The notes under the pieces were generated by a model, which saw only the letters and a list, made by a program, of their open reading frames with translations, made no database searches and had not been told where the DNA came from. Positions 35,095 to 48,110 of a stretch of 64,000 bases of DNA are shown here, in pieces (position 1 is the stretch's first letter; each line of letters starts with the position of its first letter). The stretch comes from Steromphala cineraria (lineage: Eukaryota > Mollusca > Gastropoda > Trochida > Trochidae), in assembly GCA_916613615.1 (NCBI GenBank), contig OU744732.1, forward strand, positions 27,786,673 through 27,850,672, in the 5' to 3' direction. The translations under genes were made by a program, and so were the position numbers.

Positions 35095-36110
35095 GACGTG
35101 GCCCCTGTGGCCCTTATTAGGGGTCACAGGGCCACCAAAGCTACAATTTATAATCCTCACTAGTCAAGGAGTCTGTACACAAAGTTTCAGCTTTCTAGGC
35201 CTCATGGTTCTGGAGAAGAAGATGAAAATAGGTTTTTAGGGCGTGGCCCCTGTGGCCCTTATTAGGGGTCACAGGGCCACCAAAGCTACAATTTATAATC
35301 CTCACTAGCCAAGGAGTCTGTACACAAAGTTTCAGCTTTCTAGGCCTTATGGTTCTGGAGAAGAAGATGAAAATAGGTTTTTAGGGCGTGGCCCCTGTGG
35401 CCCTTATTAGGGGTCACAGGGCCACCAAAGCTACAATTTATAATCCTCACTAGTCAAGGAGTCTGTACACAAAGTTTCAGCTTTCTAGGCCTCATGGTTC
35501 TGGAGAAGAAGATGAAAATAGGTTTTTAGGGCGTGGCCCCTGTGGCCCTTATTAGGGGTCACAGGACCACCAAAGCTACAATTTATAATCCTCACTAGCC
35601 AAGGAGTCTGTACACAAAGTTTCAGCTTTCTAGGCCTTATGCTTCTGGAGAAGAAGATGAAAATAGGTTTTTAGGGCGTGGCCCCTCTGGCCCTTATTAG
35701 GGGCCACAGGGCCACCAAAGCTACAATTTATAATCCTCACTAGCCAAGGAGTCTGTACACAAAGTTTCAGCTTTCTAAGCCTTATGCTTCTGGAGAAGAA
35801 GATGAAAATAGGTTTTTAGGGCGTGGCCCCTGTGGCCCTTATTAGGGGTCACAGGGCCACCAAAGCTACAATTTATAATCCTCACTAGTCAAGGAGTCTG
35901 TACACAAAGTTTCAGCTTTCTAGGTCTCATGGTTCTGGAGAAGAAGATGAAAATAGGTTTTTAGGACGTGGCCCCTGTGGCCCTTATTAGGGGTCACAGG
36001 GCCACCAAAGCTACAATTTATAATCCTCACTAGTCAAGGAGTCTGTACACAAAGTTTCAGCTTTCTAGGCCTTATGGTTCTGGAGAAGAAGTCGAAATTC
36101 CACAAAGTTT
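35000..36110 (+). repeat. 145-bp tandem repeat, about 8 units
   Basis: TTCAGCTTTC starts at 35041, 35186, 35331, 35476, 35621, 35766, 35911 and 36056, an exact 145-bp period. Each unit has the GGCCACCAAAGCTACAATTT block, AAGGAGTCTGTACACAAAG and GGCCCTTATTAGGGG, the last being an internal palindrome-like core. Units differ at only a few sites (AGTC/AGCC, GGTTCT/GCTTCT), so the array is young or homogenised. Confidence 0.95.
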
Positions 36111-36220
36111 ACGGACGGATGGACGGACGGATGGACGGACGGACGGACGGACGGACGGACGCCGGACACCATGCCATGCCATAAGCCCATCGGGCCTTAC
36201 AGGCCAGATGAGCTAAAAAT
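36108..36220 (+). repeat. (GGAC/GGAT)n microsatellite and element tail
   Basis: About 55 bp of GGAC/GGAT repeats follow the 145-bp array. Next comes a tail GCCGGACACCATGCCATGCC and AAGCCCATCGGGCCTTAC. A degenerate counterpart in inverse orientation lies near 53.7-54.1 kb, so array, microsatellite and tail seem to be one mobile unit. Confidence 0.75.
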
Positions 36221-36752
36221 GACCAATTTGGCTCTCCAATCTCGTTTATTTAAGGAGATAGCAAATTGATGATTTTTTTACACACGTTTTCTAAGGCGCC
36301 ATGCAAAAACATCAACACAAAATGATTCAAACAAGGCAAACATAGTTGAGTTGACTTCTAAGGAAACTTTGCCACTCTGCTTCATTCACATTTATCTTAC
36401 ATGGAATAAAATATCCTGACATTTATGTTACCAGCGTTTCTTTTGCCCGTGAGTTTAGAATATGCCAGGTTTATAACGGAACAAGAGAACACAATTCAAT
36501 TGGCTTTGAGACGTTTTCCTGGTTATACATTATGGTATTCATTAAAAATACCTGGATAAAACTTCATTTAGAAAGATGAAAAGGACACCAGCATCTTATA
36601 TTTATTACAAAGGTTGCAAAAATAACCGCAAGACGCATATTTCTTTCATGTTTATTTCATACTTCTGTAGGATACTCCCTTCCCTGGTTATAGAGTTAAT
36701 GCTATAGTAACAGTAACATTAATGGTTAAGTCGGGATGCACGTCACTTTCAA

Positions 36753-37072
36753 ATTCTCTCCCCACAGCGGGAGATCAAGTCGCCGAAATCCGTGGGTTCC
36801 GGCCGTTTCCCCTGGCGGAAAAAACTTTCATCTCAATACATTTGAATTTCTTTATCAAATGACAAGGCTTCTCGCATGGAAAGGGTGGTTCATATCACAA
36901 TGCCTTTGCCTGGTTTCAGTAGCCAAAATGATGATCTAAGAATAGCGTCGCTGATTGCACAACTAATTTTGAATGCCTCCAATCAGGCATCTCCCATTCA
37001 ATCCCACAAACTCGTCGAAATAGAACAGAGGCTAAATCAACATGACTTGATCTGCCTCTGTGGGGAGAGAAT
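36753..37072 (+). mobile_element. 320-bp MITE with ATTCTCTCCCCACAG ends
   Basis: The inverted ends ATTCTCTCCCCACAG and CTGTGGGGAGAGAAT extend inward through AGATCAAGTC / GACTTGATCT, giving about 29-bp TIRs. A second copy in the opposite direction lies at 54163-54459. The two share the internal block AATACATTTGAATTTCTTTA. There is no coding frame. Confidence 0.8.
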
Positions 37073-37079
37073 GGTATAA

Positions 37080-38460
37080 ATTCAAATTCAGAGAAAATCA
37101 ATATGTATAAAATAATAACTCCATGTGCGCTGTGTGCTTTATTCCTCAATACTGTCCATAATTTAATAGAACGACACGTCTAGTACCCATCTGCTTCAGA
37201 ATGGTTGTATTTGCTTTAAACGTTATAAGTTGAGATAACACACACTTTTCATTTATCAATATCTCTGTTTCCATTTACTCATATCATATTCGTTTAATTT
37301 AGAATATTGATCTAAGCTATTTTGAGATCGAGCTCGTGACAGCAGTGCGTACCTTTCATGTATTGTAGGTCGTTATCTGATTTTATATATTTTGTTTGAT
37401 TAACAAGGTAAAAGAGATCATGTGTCAACAGTAATAAAGGGAGGTAACTGCTTTGTTCATAATTACCCATTGAAAAGCATACCAAGATCCGTCGACAAAA
37501 TCGGAAACAAGATATTCTTACTAATCTGAGGCTTGGTCTGATACAGGCATATTTTAGACAGAGACGTATCTCAGCTATGTATCCATTGTTTTACAAATAC
37601 TCCATAAAAACAATCTTTCATTTTATCTTAGAATATGAAGGTCATAACGATCAACGCCAGGACCTCAGAGAGGTTGTTATGTCAAAATCAAACGTCTTCT
37701 CCATTAGATCCATATTAGGAGAAAACCTGATGTTTGGCGAAGTTTAAGGGTCTTTTTTAGATTTTGCCAAACACAGAGGCAAATATGATATTATCTAAAC
37801 TTTTAACCATTTCTTTTTTAAAACAATCTTTTAACATTACCGTTTAATGCGGGCGGATATAGGTCATTTGGGCCCAACGTCGCCCTTAAATCCTCTTACC
37901 TACCTACCTACCTTACATAACCCATTTTTGGGTGGCTCACTTTTAACATTGAATTTTACCTTAACTTTTCTATTATATGTAAAATGAGGTGAGCCTTTAA
38001 TAAATGTCTGTCTGTATGCCTGTATACAAAGTCAAATGTGATCTGCGACTTTGGAAAAAAACCGGACAAGAATGCATTATTTTGCGTCACGACTGAGGAC
38101 AGTGCCAGGACACATGGTCATTTGGGAATTAGAAGCTGGGGCATCGGATTCATTTTGAACAATCGAACAATGAAGTCGCTTCTGTTCAATATCCGACGAC
38201 GATGAGGAAATTACATTTCATTTATGTGTCACGTGGAACATAATTACTTTCGGACAACACAAAATACCAAAAAGGCCTATGTAACAAATGAAAGGCTAAA
38301 AATAGTCATGTATATAAAAATGATGTATATTACATTACATTATTAACATATAACCTAGATAAAAATTAAGTGATATTGGGCTTAAGTACATATTTCGTCT
38401 ATTATACATTATTATTAATTGAACGGCAAAGGGCTTTACAAACCTTATTACGTAATAAGA
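37080..38460. other. AT-rich non-coding stretch
   Basis: A short CCTACCTACCTACC run lies near 37900 and a GGGAGGTAACTG motif near 37440. No gene is supported. Confidence 0.45.
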
Positions 38461-38462
38461 AG

Positions 38463-38757
38463 GGGGTGGGATAGCGCAGTGGTTAGCGTTCGGCTTTGGA
38501 TCAGAAGGGCTCGGCAACGTTGTCTGTAGAGAAGTGTTCTACACGCAGTCAGGTTTGGGTGCAATGTTACACTGATTTTCAGCGCAGTACCACCCATGGT
38601 TCGCTAGTTCCAGCCGATGATCGCAGGTTTCACCGCAATACATAGCCACACTAGTGTTGCGGGCTTTCTCCCTACACTGATACTAGCAGCCGCGATATAA
38701 ATGAATTCCCTGGACAGCGGCGTTAAACCCCATATCACCTCACCTCACCTCAGGTAA
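38463..38757 (+). repeat. tRNA-derived SINE, nearly complete
   Basis: The head has an A-box GGATAGCGCAGTGGTTAGCG; the expected B box is degraded (GGGCTCGGCAACG). The body continues through TTTCAGCGCAGTACCACCCA and TTTCACCGCAATACATAGCC. It ends GCGGCGTTAAACCCCATATC followed by (CACCT)3. The tail is typical of mollusc SINEs. Confidence 0.7.
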
Positions 38758-38759
38758 TA

Positions 38760-39685
38760 AAAATACAGATTGGACTGTTGAGGACAACTGTGTAAAGAAA
38801 GATTTGACACGAGAAATACCCTGCCATACCCTGCCATAAAATTTCACCCAAATTCTGAAAAGGGAAAAATAAACTGCAGAAATTTTACCTAAAAAAAAAG
38901 TCAGATTGAGATTTTCGACAAGTTCCATGACTGTAATTAAAAAACTTTTGGTCTTGTTACGTCCATCTAAATATTAAACTTAGTAATCGAAACAATCCAC
39001 ATTTTGAAGCTTCCTCCAAAACTAACGTACCGCCACAAGATAGAAAGCGAGCTAACTGTTTTTTCACATGTAATTTCACATCGCCCAAGGCCCTTAGTTT
39101 TAAGAAAACAGGAGCATGGGATTTCCGATATTGAAACTATGGTGCGTTCGTCTCTGTAAGTTTATGTAAACAGAAAGCTCGTCGAGTAAATCGGTGGTAA
39201 ATATTAAGATTATCAGCGAAATTATTACTCCAAATTTGGTTTTGTCTAATGTTTGGATGAACCAATCAGAAGAAGCATTTTTCATGTCAAGTTAAAATTG
39301 TACTTTGATACCCCGCTTACATATTTCTGGTAGGGTCAAACAAGCTGGAGTGGTCCTCTTTAATGTCTTCTATCACAAAGAGCACATACGACTTACAAAT
39401 TAAAAGGCTAGGTTCCTATCATATGTAGAATAATCAGGGTTTCAGTGGATTCATCATTATCAACTGGGGTCCACGTAATACACGAATATAGTCTGTTACC
39501 GTGTTTGAAACCTTGAGAGCTAAAGTTACAAGACTTAGCAACCACGGAAAACTGTTTGCTGATGTCAAACTGGATTAATGTTTAACCAATTTCTAGTTTT
39601 AATTAAGAATTAGGGTTAATTTGTTTCTAGTTATTAGTTATATGCATACACAAGTAAACGCCTTGCAATTCAAATTAAAGACATT
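38760..39685. other. AT-rich non-coding stretch
   Basis: No gene or repeat is supported. Confidence 0.45.
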
Positions 39686-39689
39686 TAAA

Positions 39690-40535
39690 AACAACAAAGC
39701 ACTTGTCCAACTCCTTGCTCCCTAGGGACGACATCAAACTGTGAATTCTACAAGAAGATCGATCTAAGATCCCAGCCCAATGCTTAGTTATGAAGTCGTA
39801 GGTCTCTTCACCATTGTCCACCGAGAAGCAGCCCGTCGCCATCATAAAATCCTGACCAGAAGAATTCAACTTGTCCCTTGACACCCATCTATCCTTCGAC
39901 AGCATCATTGAACTCATCAACTCCTGCATCAGCGCATTCTGCTTTTACCTACCAAGATAATTTACATCAACGCACCCCTGCAGGCCATTTGTCCCTAAAG
40001 TTAACTGAGATCTACATGACCCATCTTGAGGCAACTGTCCTGCTGACATCCAAGGTTCAACCGACCTGCAGGTACAGAAAAGTAGACGACGCCTATGTCA
40101 TCCTTCCATCACCCAACACGACCCGAATATCCCACTCAAGCACCTCAATGCCAAGCATCCCTGTCTGCTGTTTACCACGGAGTCAGAAGCAGAAAACAAA
40201 CTTCCCTTCTTGGACGTCCTTGTCCAAGAAGAGGAAAGAAGAAAACGAACTCAACATGACAGTATAACCAAAACCGGCCAGTTCATCTGCTTGAAAATTA
40301 AAAGAGGCATCATCTCAACATTAACCCTACGTGCCAAAAACATCTGTTCAACACCTGAATCTTACTTCAAATGCCCACCACCACCGTATTATCTAAAATT
40401 GTAATATTTGTTCATATGTTTCTTATTAATAATTTTATTGTTTTTGTTTCTTGATAATGACAAAAGTAACTCTGTCGAAACGTCGCCTTTCCAGAATAAA
40501 GAAGTTGTATATCCATCAACTTACCTTCATCTTTC
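39690..40535 (+). pseudogene. Penelope-like reverse transcriptase remnant with tail
   Basis: Conserved blocks of a Penelope-like element reverse transcriptase appear in different frames: TYQDNLHQRTPAGH, LTEIYMTHLEATVL, then CRYRKVDDAYVILP (the catalytic VDD motif) and, after a frameshift, HLNAKHPCLLFTTESEAENK with LPFLDVLVQEE. A 3' tail at about 40450-40520 carries TGTCGAAACGTCGCC and AATAAAGAAGTTGT, matching the tails at 4.1-4.35 kb. The copy is truncated and frameshifted. Penelope elements are endonuclease-bearing retroelements, but no GIY-YIG domain is visible here. Confidence 0.75.
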
Positions 40536-40539
40536 ATAT

Positions 40540-42484
40540 CTAAGAGTTTTGAAATGAATGATTGGACCTTTGAGGTCAATGGTGTGCTGCATTAATGCAA
40601 AAATGGTGGGCCCGTGAAGGCAGTAGTGCTTGACATATATTATTTCAATTCAATTTTAACCAAATACTGATATATCTATTGCCAACATATCAAACCATTC
40701 CATTATATCTATTGGAGAAAGCTTTCATGAAAAGTTCAAATTGATAGCTCAATACATATGCAAATAAATAATATGTTTCCTGTTAAACTTAAAGTTTATT
40801 GACATTCGATTAATCAACAATAAATTTTTCTACTACATGAATATCACCGACCAATGTTTCTATAATCAATAATGATAATGTATCTTGCGAGTTTATAAGA
40901 GTCTATTTCATCGATGTAAACATATTTTAATGACAGAACATTTGCATTGCACATTAAATGGTCTAGTTAGTTACATCGATCGATAAACCATTTAAAGATT
41001 AATCTTCTCAAGCACTCAGCATACACATTGAAGACAACTACATGGATAAATATATATTTTCATTTATAGCAACAACAATTGTGAAAGATATTTCTTTACA
41101 AGTATCCCATCAATATAAACAATAAACAAGCAGCCACAAAAGAAAATTTTACTATTGTAAAGTAATTGATGGTCCTGGTATTACGTAAAGACAAACAGGT
41201 TAAACAATAGAAAAACACATCTGCCAATATAGTAACGGTAACCGTTGACAAGTACCTAGTCGATATAACACATGATAAAGAAAGATGATTAAATATTGAG
41301 TTTATTGGTGATCATGATGTTACATTTGAACAGAAACACGACATCTCTTTGTCAGACAAGCAGTTGCACTGGAAACAACATCCACTCAGTTCCATCGATT
41401 ATCCAGGAAGTTGACATAAGCAACGTATCTGTTATGTGATATGCATCTGATCAATGACTCCAGCCTTGTCAACAGGGAAACGGTGGACGACGTCCTTCAG
41501 TTCAAGTGTTTACAAAACCGAGGACACGTAATGAAAAACCATTGATTTGATGCAATAACGGAGAAGGGTACATTGCTATGTCAAAAATGACATTTAACCA
41601 ATTGATATTTGAAAATTGGTCCTCCGATTGTAAATTAACCACAGGAATCACATGGATTATTTAGACTCGGGAGACACGTGGGATCAATTGAGTTAAACAA
41701 GTTGACTTTTTATATATAATTCACATCTGTTTAATGTGAAACAAGTGTACATTTTGCAGCGATACCACAACAACAGCCACAGACCTGGGCATCCACTAGC
41801 GATATGGAATAGTGACCGAAGGGGGTATGATTAACACCTTATTAATTTGATGCACATTAATCAATGAAGTGACAATCTCACGGCCGACTGGCAATGACAG
41901 ATACTCCCTCAATGCCATGGATTTCCAATCTCTAATAGAAAGAAGGGCAAGTACGAGGAACAACTGTGGTATCAAACAATTAGTGATACTGAAATATTGT
42001 GTGTTTGGATCAATATACCTATAATCCGCCGTCAGACCACGAGCAAGGTCTTGGTCCATTTTTACCATGTCTTCAAGATGATGGTTCCAGAGAGACAAGT
42101 GATCGTTAAGTAGCCAATCATTCTCGATCAGACCACTGCATAGCCGATGACAGTGTCAACAGATGACAGAGGTAAACAAAAACAGATATCAACTCCTAAC
42201 CCTTGGTAGTTGAGCACGCAACCATTAGAAGCCATCTCAAAATAAATATTAGAATCACCTGTATGCTAGCATCTAAGGAATGAGCTTTGAGATTACCAAT
42301 GAGTTGATGAAACAATAAGCAGTGTGACGCATATGCTGTTGACAATCTCTTGAGAGCAGAATGTGTTCTTCTCCGAAGAAAAAAAAATCGATTTGGGGAC
42401 CAATTATAGGATCGTACATTATTACTGAAGGATGACATTTTAGTAGATGTGGCAACGTTCTCAGAGAATATGTCGAAAGTGAAA
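40540..42484. other. Non-coding stretch upstream of exon 1B
   Basis: It would hold the 5' UTR and promoter of the 1B transcript. No clear promoter elements or coding exon are seen. An upstream in-frame ATG at 42449 (MATFSENMSKVK before MGCLF) is an alternative start. Confidence 0.4.
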
Positions 42485-42821
42485 ATGGGTTGTTTATTCA
42501 ACTCCTCCGCTGACCATTACGAAAAGGAATGTGTGACTGTTTCAAGCCAATGTTACCAGTGTGGGAATTTGAACACTGCGAGGGGCAGGCGGAATAACGC
42601 TATTCTCATTCTCGCTGTGGCGTTAATGCCGGTGCTTGTGTTAATCATACAAAATATCACAAACGTGTATAAGAGTTCCCTCGATGTCAACGAGATTAAG
42701 GATCTCCGTGAAAAGATTCTCTTCAGTACAGAAACGGGCAACATTGTGCACAGGACTCAGATAGAACGAGGAACGACTGCTCTCTTCATCAGCAGTGGCG
42801 GAGATGGAGGAGTTTATAATA
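42485..42821 (+). CDS. NIT-domain guanylate cyclase, alternative exon 1B
   Basis: This paralogue of exon 1A encodes 112 codons plus one base and ends in phase 1 at A|GTAGGT, the same donor context as 1A; similarity extends about 20 bp into the intron. MGCLFNSS aligns with MSGIFSS of exon 1A, which favours the start at 42485 over the in-frame ATGs at 42449 and 42470. VTVSS, the membrane segment AILILAVALMPVLVLIIQN and the NIT signature HRTQIERGTTALFISSGG are shared. Differences concentrate in the polar head (QCYQCGNLNTARGRRNN) and the loop after the membrane (KSSLDVNEIKDLR). It lies 6.1 kb before exon 2, so it is the nearer first exon. Either first exon would give the same downstream cyclase but a different cytoplasmic head and proximal ectodomain. 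Confidence 0.88.
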
Positions 42822-44630
42822 GTAGGTCTACTTTCGTTTTCATTTTTATGTAGTTTTTTACATACATCTTTGCCACTCTCGTAAAAGATAATTAATAATT
42901 TCCCAGCGCTTATTTCATATATCATTCCGCTCTTTCAGGGTAATTTAGACTTCGTCGTCGTTAAGCAAGTGAGGAACTATGGTTAAACAGTAGTCTTTGA
43001 AAATACCCTAATTGAATTGACTCTTGTTTCCTATTTTATTACTGTTTATTTACTTGACATACCCCTTCCGACAACAAATTGAAAACTCTTTAACCCACAA
43101 GGCGCATTGAGCTTCAGTTGATTTCTAGCCGGTGACAAATTAACAATTATCTTAATGAAAATTATTTAGTGGATTGAGTGAGAAAGGAGAGAATCCTCTC
43201 AAGAAAGAAGGTTTCACGTTATGATTAGTTTAATTTGTACAAAGGATGAAAATTCTGTTCATATTCATATATGATATTTGATATGGTATTCACTATGATT
43301 CAGGCTTCTATATTCATTTTACAAAATATTTTCATTCAGAAACTGAAGGAGAAGTCAACAGAATTTGAAGACTACATAAAGATAAATCAATGAATCTTAT
43401 TAACTTCACTTTTATTTTAATTCCATAAATGTTGCATAACATCATGACGATGTTGCCAAAGTAATGAGCATTTATTTATCGTAGTTTCTATAAGAACAGC
43501 TTCTTCATTATGAAATGTTGTTGTACAGTGGACCTGTTTACCAGAATGTATTGCCCTCAACGAACTGAAAACCCCCAGAGATTATCATGTATCGTATATC
43601 TGATCCAAATGCATTACTCACAAAAGCTATTTCTAATAAAATGCTGCGATGGGCCATTAGCGGAAGTGCCAATAACAAATACTTTGTCCTTTGGAATAAT
43701 GCAAACTAATTAACAAACTGATATACATTTATCTATAATTGACATACTTTAGGCTTGACAATCTATCAATTTTGATGAAATTCTGATTTGTTTCTTGTCT
43801 CGGTTTTCATTCTGGATTAATCTCTTTTTTTGGATAAGGATGACAAACTGAATTCACAAGAATACCTGAACATTTATCTAGCTTATATCAATTTTGAAAT
43901 ATGCCCCCTTCAAATCCATTGAACCATCAATCTTGTCGATGCTGTTCTGTACTTAATCATTGAAAGTGAATGTGTACCACCAAATACTTTAGCAAAGTAC
44001 AAATTCTAGATTCAAGAACATTTATTAATTGAACATAAATAAAAGAGCATTCAAAATGTATATAAGGCTTTAGAAATACCTTCTCATTATTATTTTAAGG
44101 CATTATCTTTCTCAACTGAAAATGTCAAAATGGAATGTTGACTTTAGCTTTTGAAGCATGGTCAAAACAGGAAACAATGAGAGTTAACTGCCCTTGGCTT
44201 AGAGTTACAACAAAACTGAGTAAAAAAGTTAATAATGTGGGTTTAAACCAAGGTATTGAAAACGGAATTTTGTGAAATATTAATTTTGCGGAATGAAATA
44301 TTTTAGAAAACAAATGATTTTAAAAAACTGAAGGAATAATTAACCAATTACAGTGAAATCTGTCTAAACAGACTAAACAGACAAAATCGGATTGTTCAAT
44401 GTTACCATTTTCATGTTGACCTATACATGATAGAATTAAGATAATGCTCATACATAGGGACATATTGTCACTTCCAAATGAATATTGAAATTTGTTTTGA
44501 TATAAATATCATCATTATTTTACAAGGGGTTCATCATATCTCATAACAATACAACAATGAACATAACAAATTGCATTTTCATTAGAAAGTCTGGCAGGGA
44601 TCCCTGGTATTTCCTCCTATTCTCCAGAGC
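42822..44630. other. Intron after exon 1B, AT-rich
   Basis: No further exon or recognisable repeat is seen in this block. Confidence 0.45.
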
Positions 44631-44639
44631 ATATGCGTC

Positions 44640-45330
44640 CGTTTCATGTTCTAATACAAGTACAGCATTGATGAGACGGGACTCTTTCTTCTGGCAAACT
44701 GCTTGATGGTAGCCAAATACCTAAACACACCATGATAGTTCAAGTTTGGCAGATCATCCTCGGGGTCAGGGCCATCTCCTTCATTAGAGTTTGTCTTCAT
44801 GACTCGCGACATCAGTCAGGTGTTGGTCAGGATGTTCCTCAGGAGTTTCAATAGGGATGTTGTCGAACTCTTCTTCAGCTGCAGGCATGTTTAGGGTGAC
44901 AGTGAGGTCAGCAAGGGGTATGTTGTCTTCTTCAGTAATAAGTGGAACAGAAGCCACAGTTTCTGAAGCACTTCTGGATGGTCAAACCAGTAGTTTCTTG
45001 CCAGGCTCGGCCAATCCACTTAACGGCAGCTAGGACAGTGATTTACTTGCACAGCTCTGCAGCATTGTTGCAATCATCCATCCTACAGACTAGCGTTTTA
45101 AGAAGGTACCGTCGATACCGAGCCTTAAATGCTCTTATCACAACCTTATCGAGTGGCTGGAGAACTGATGATGTTGTGAAAGCAGGAAGACATTTCACTG
45201 CAACATTGCTGAGATCGAGAGCTGAACCATGAGCAGGGGCATTGTCAATAAAGAGTAGAATATTACGTCGTTGACGTCTCATTAGCCTGTTAACTTGCTG
45301 AAGCCAATCAAAGAACAAAGCACTTGTCAT
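44640..45330 (-). pseudogene. Tigger/pogo-type transposase fragment
   Basis: The minus strand encodes FFDWLQQVNRLMRRQRRNIL, LFIDNAPAHG (second catalytic Asp region) and SVLQPLDKVVIRAFKARYRR (third Asp region). These are diagnostic of the Tigger/pogo DDE transposases. A TAA follows AAELCK, then ITVLAAVKWIGRAW, then a stop and a frameshift into EEDNIPLADLTVTLNMP and an acidic tail. The N-terminal helix-turn-helix half is missing. It abuts a TTAA MITE fragment. Not functional. Confidence 0.85.
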
Positions 45331-45346
45331 TCATGCCTTTTTATTT

Positions 45347-45426
45347 GCTTTCTACATAACTGTAACCATTAATTTTAATATTCCTGACATCACCTTATAT
45401 TCCCCCTAAAACTTGCTACTGCTCCT
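45347..45426 (+). repeat. TTAA MITE family 1, right-end fragment
   Basis: It carries CCTGACATCACCTTATATTC, CCCCTAAAACTTGCTACTGC and a TTAA at 45427, matching the right ends of the full copies. Confidence 0.75.
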
Positions 45427-45431
45427 TTAAC

Positions 45432-48027
45432 ATGAGATGCAGGATGACAAATACATGTTTAATGGTTTAAAGGATAATTTACGTGATGTGCACTGGTGTC
45501 CGATGTAATGAACATTTTAAGGCAGGTAATTAGTTCCCAATTTCCAGCTTTCCTCTGGAGGTTCCATATAAAGAAATGAAGGAACATGTACGCAAGCATT
45601 TATTTAATGACATTGGAGATAGTGCCCCCTTATCCGATGCAATGAATTTCATAAGACAGCGACTTAGTTATCGACCTTTTCAGCTTACTGTTGACGATGC
45701 TATATCAAGAAATGAACTAAGTTGTATAGCAACCACATCTTTAAAGACATAGAAAAAACTTAATATTTTAGAGAGAATGCATTCTTAAAATCATTATCCT
45801 TAACTCATGCGCAGTCGATACCAATCAACTAATGAAAAACAGAACATCAATTAAAGAGCCACCATAATGTATCATTACATTGAAGATCGATTTACCTGAG
45901 CCGGAAATCGCAATTACAATGATATATAAATATCAAATAGGCATCGATTAGCGAGATTCCAGCTGAGCATAAAAGGGAACTGTAATATCTATAACATAAA
46001 GGGAACTAATATATGCATATTCATATTCCTCATCTATAATGAAGATAACATATTTACAGATACATGTTTGTACATGTATGCTTGTGTGATCGCGATGTCA
46101 TAGTATTATTCTGGTAAACATCAAAGTATATAAATAACAGATAGTTCATTAATGCTTCTTCGACTAATGGGTTTTTATTCTGACCTTGTTTGGAGATTGG
46201 CATAAGTACCCTGGCATTTTTCTTGGGATTATCGTTTTTTTCTTTTATTATCAATGTAGGATAATTCAATGTTGACATTACATTTATAAGAACTGTACTA
46301 TGTGGTACTGTACTTATAAACATTTTGATTTCAAATTAGATTGCACCAAGTGCATGTATTTAAACAATAGATTTCATGATGTGTTGTTTTCACGGTTAGA
46401 ACCTGTTGAAAGCTTGTTAGTTAACCTTGTATAACTAAATCTAAAGGCTCGCATAATACAAATTTTATTCCTAATATATGATATTAGTAATAAGGAAACA
46501 TCAATCTTATTAAAATATGATCTATCTGCTACACTACGCTACGTGTGTAGTAACGTAGTGAAGAAATTATGATATCATTTTAATGAGATTGAAGGAAACA
46601 CACTCTGTAAATAATCTCTCTTTATATATATTCATATCAAGTACCTCATAAGTTGACAGTTGATTGCTCATGGCCATATTTGTTCGTGTTTTTCAGTCAT
46701 TTTAATTTCGTGATTTGGTGAGTCCCTCCTTTCATCCGTTGCAACGGGGACGTATTTCATTGGCTGGTTTTATATGACGTCACACGATACTTCTGACCTG
46801 ATGGATATCTGAGTGTATTAAGGAAGAAGAAGGACTAATTTACTGTCAATTTAAATTTTTAACAGAAAATAGATATTTTGGGACATCGGAAAGAAAGGAT
46901 TTTATCTGAATGAATAAGAAACTTAGTATGTTTATGCGGCACTTATACCTTCACAACACTGACGGATTTAATGATAATCAAATTTCAATTACATACATCT
47001 ATTGATATTAAAACCAATTTGTATTTATTACCTCAAACATCTACGTCCATGTCCTAAAGCTTGGAAATTCGGTCTAGTGAGTGCTTAAATCTGACATTCT
47101 GGTAATATGAAAATAAGGGTAATGAATCACATTCGTGCTGTGAGCTAGAAGTAATATCTACATTACAACTACTGAGAACGTAGTGGAAATATCATCTTAC
47201 GTCTATTATTCTACTAAAATTTAGTGTAGATGTTTAGTGAGTATGCACATTGATTTGAAAACGTTAACGTACTTAAATGTTTTACTCGAAGCGCATTTGG
47301 TAAGAATTATTAAAACTTAATCTGGTCAAAATGCAATAAATCTAATTTCTTGATAAAGGTTTATAATTTGAATTTGAAAAAATTATGTAAAAAACGGAGA
47401 TTTCATATCTATATTTTTAGATGAGGGAGGAAAAAGGTAAAAAGGAGATACTGTATGCTCAGTCTTGTATTGAGAAATGAACATGTACATTCATATTAAC
47501 ATATATTTACAATATGGTTCTCTATACATAAAACTCTTGCGCAGTTATACAAAGCAGTTGTGATTTACCTTCAAGTGAACTCTTGTCGTTGCTCAAACGT
47601 TCGATTAACAACCTAATGTTATCTCAAAGGAACGAAGCATAACATAAGTGTCAGCAAACAATTGGGAATATTTACAAAGCGACAGACAATGGTGTTTTTT
47701 GTGGTCCACCCTTTTCATGTCACAGACATTCACTATCCATTAACACACGAATTAACGAAATAAACACAGGAACAATTGTAACAATTAACTCGCTCCCAGG
47801 GACGGAATTGAACATGCCTTTCTATATCTTGATAGATCAAATCGTTTTATGGTTGATGCTAAGTAATTTTTGATAAAGCATGTAAGAGGAACATTTATGA
47901 ATCTTGAACACGTTTTATCTGATTCATTGAAAGTGACTAAAATACAATATAGTCAAATACATACACATGATCTTGAAATAAATTTTCCTTTATTCCCAAT
48001 ATTTGCACCTGGATGCCTTATTGTTAT
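45432..48027. other. Intronic AT-rich stretch with one short ORF
   Basis: A frame at about 45577-45753 (MKEHVRKHLFNDIGDSAPLS to a stop after TTSLKT, 58 residues) has fairly normal amino-acid composition but no recognised family. A CRE-like TGACGTCA occurs near 46776. A foldback lies at 46496-46600, listed separately. Confidence 0.4.
46496..46600. repeat. Snapback hairpin with CTACGCTACGT loop
   Basis: AATCTTATTAAAATATGAT pairs imperfectly with ATATCATTTTAATGAGATT. The loop carries CTACACTACGCTACGTGTG and TAACGTAGTG, which can pair again. Confidence 0.6.
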
Positions 48028-48110
48028 CGTTGTTGTTGTTGGATTGAGGTTTAACGTCTTCTTCACCATTGGGTGATGTCGCCGACGCGGGGACTATGCC
48101 TTATTTGATT
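48028..48110 (-). repeat. SINE 3' fragment (minus)
   Basis: TTGTTGTTGTTGGATTGAGG then TTTAACGTCTTC and CCGACGCGGGGACTATGCC is the reverse complement of the family fragment at 15090-15166. Confidence 0.6.

Noticed and set aside
19006..42484. Further NIT or cyclase exons after exon 1A, which would make it a separate gene
   Set aside because: Reading all frames of this interval showed no FSDIVGFT-, GDAYM- or NIT-like segment apart from exon 1B.
42449..42484. Start of exon 1B at 42449
   Set aside because: It is possible, but alignment of MGCLF with MSGIF of exon 1A favours the ATG at 42485.
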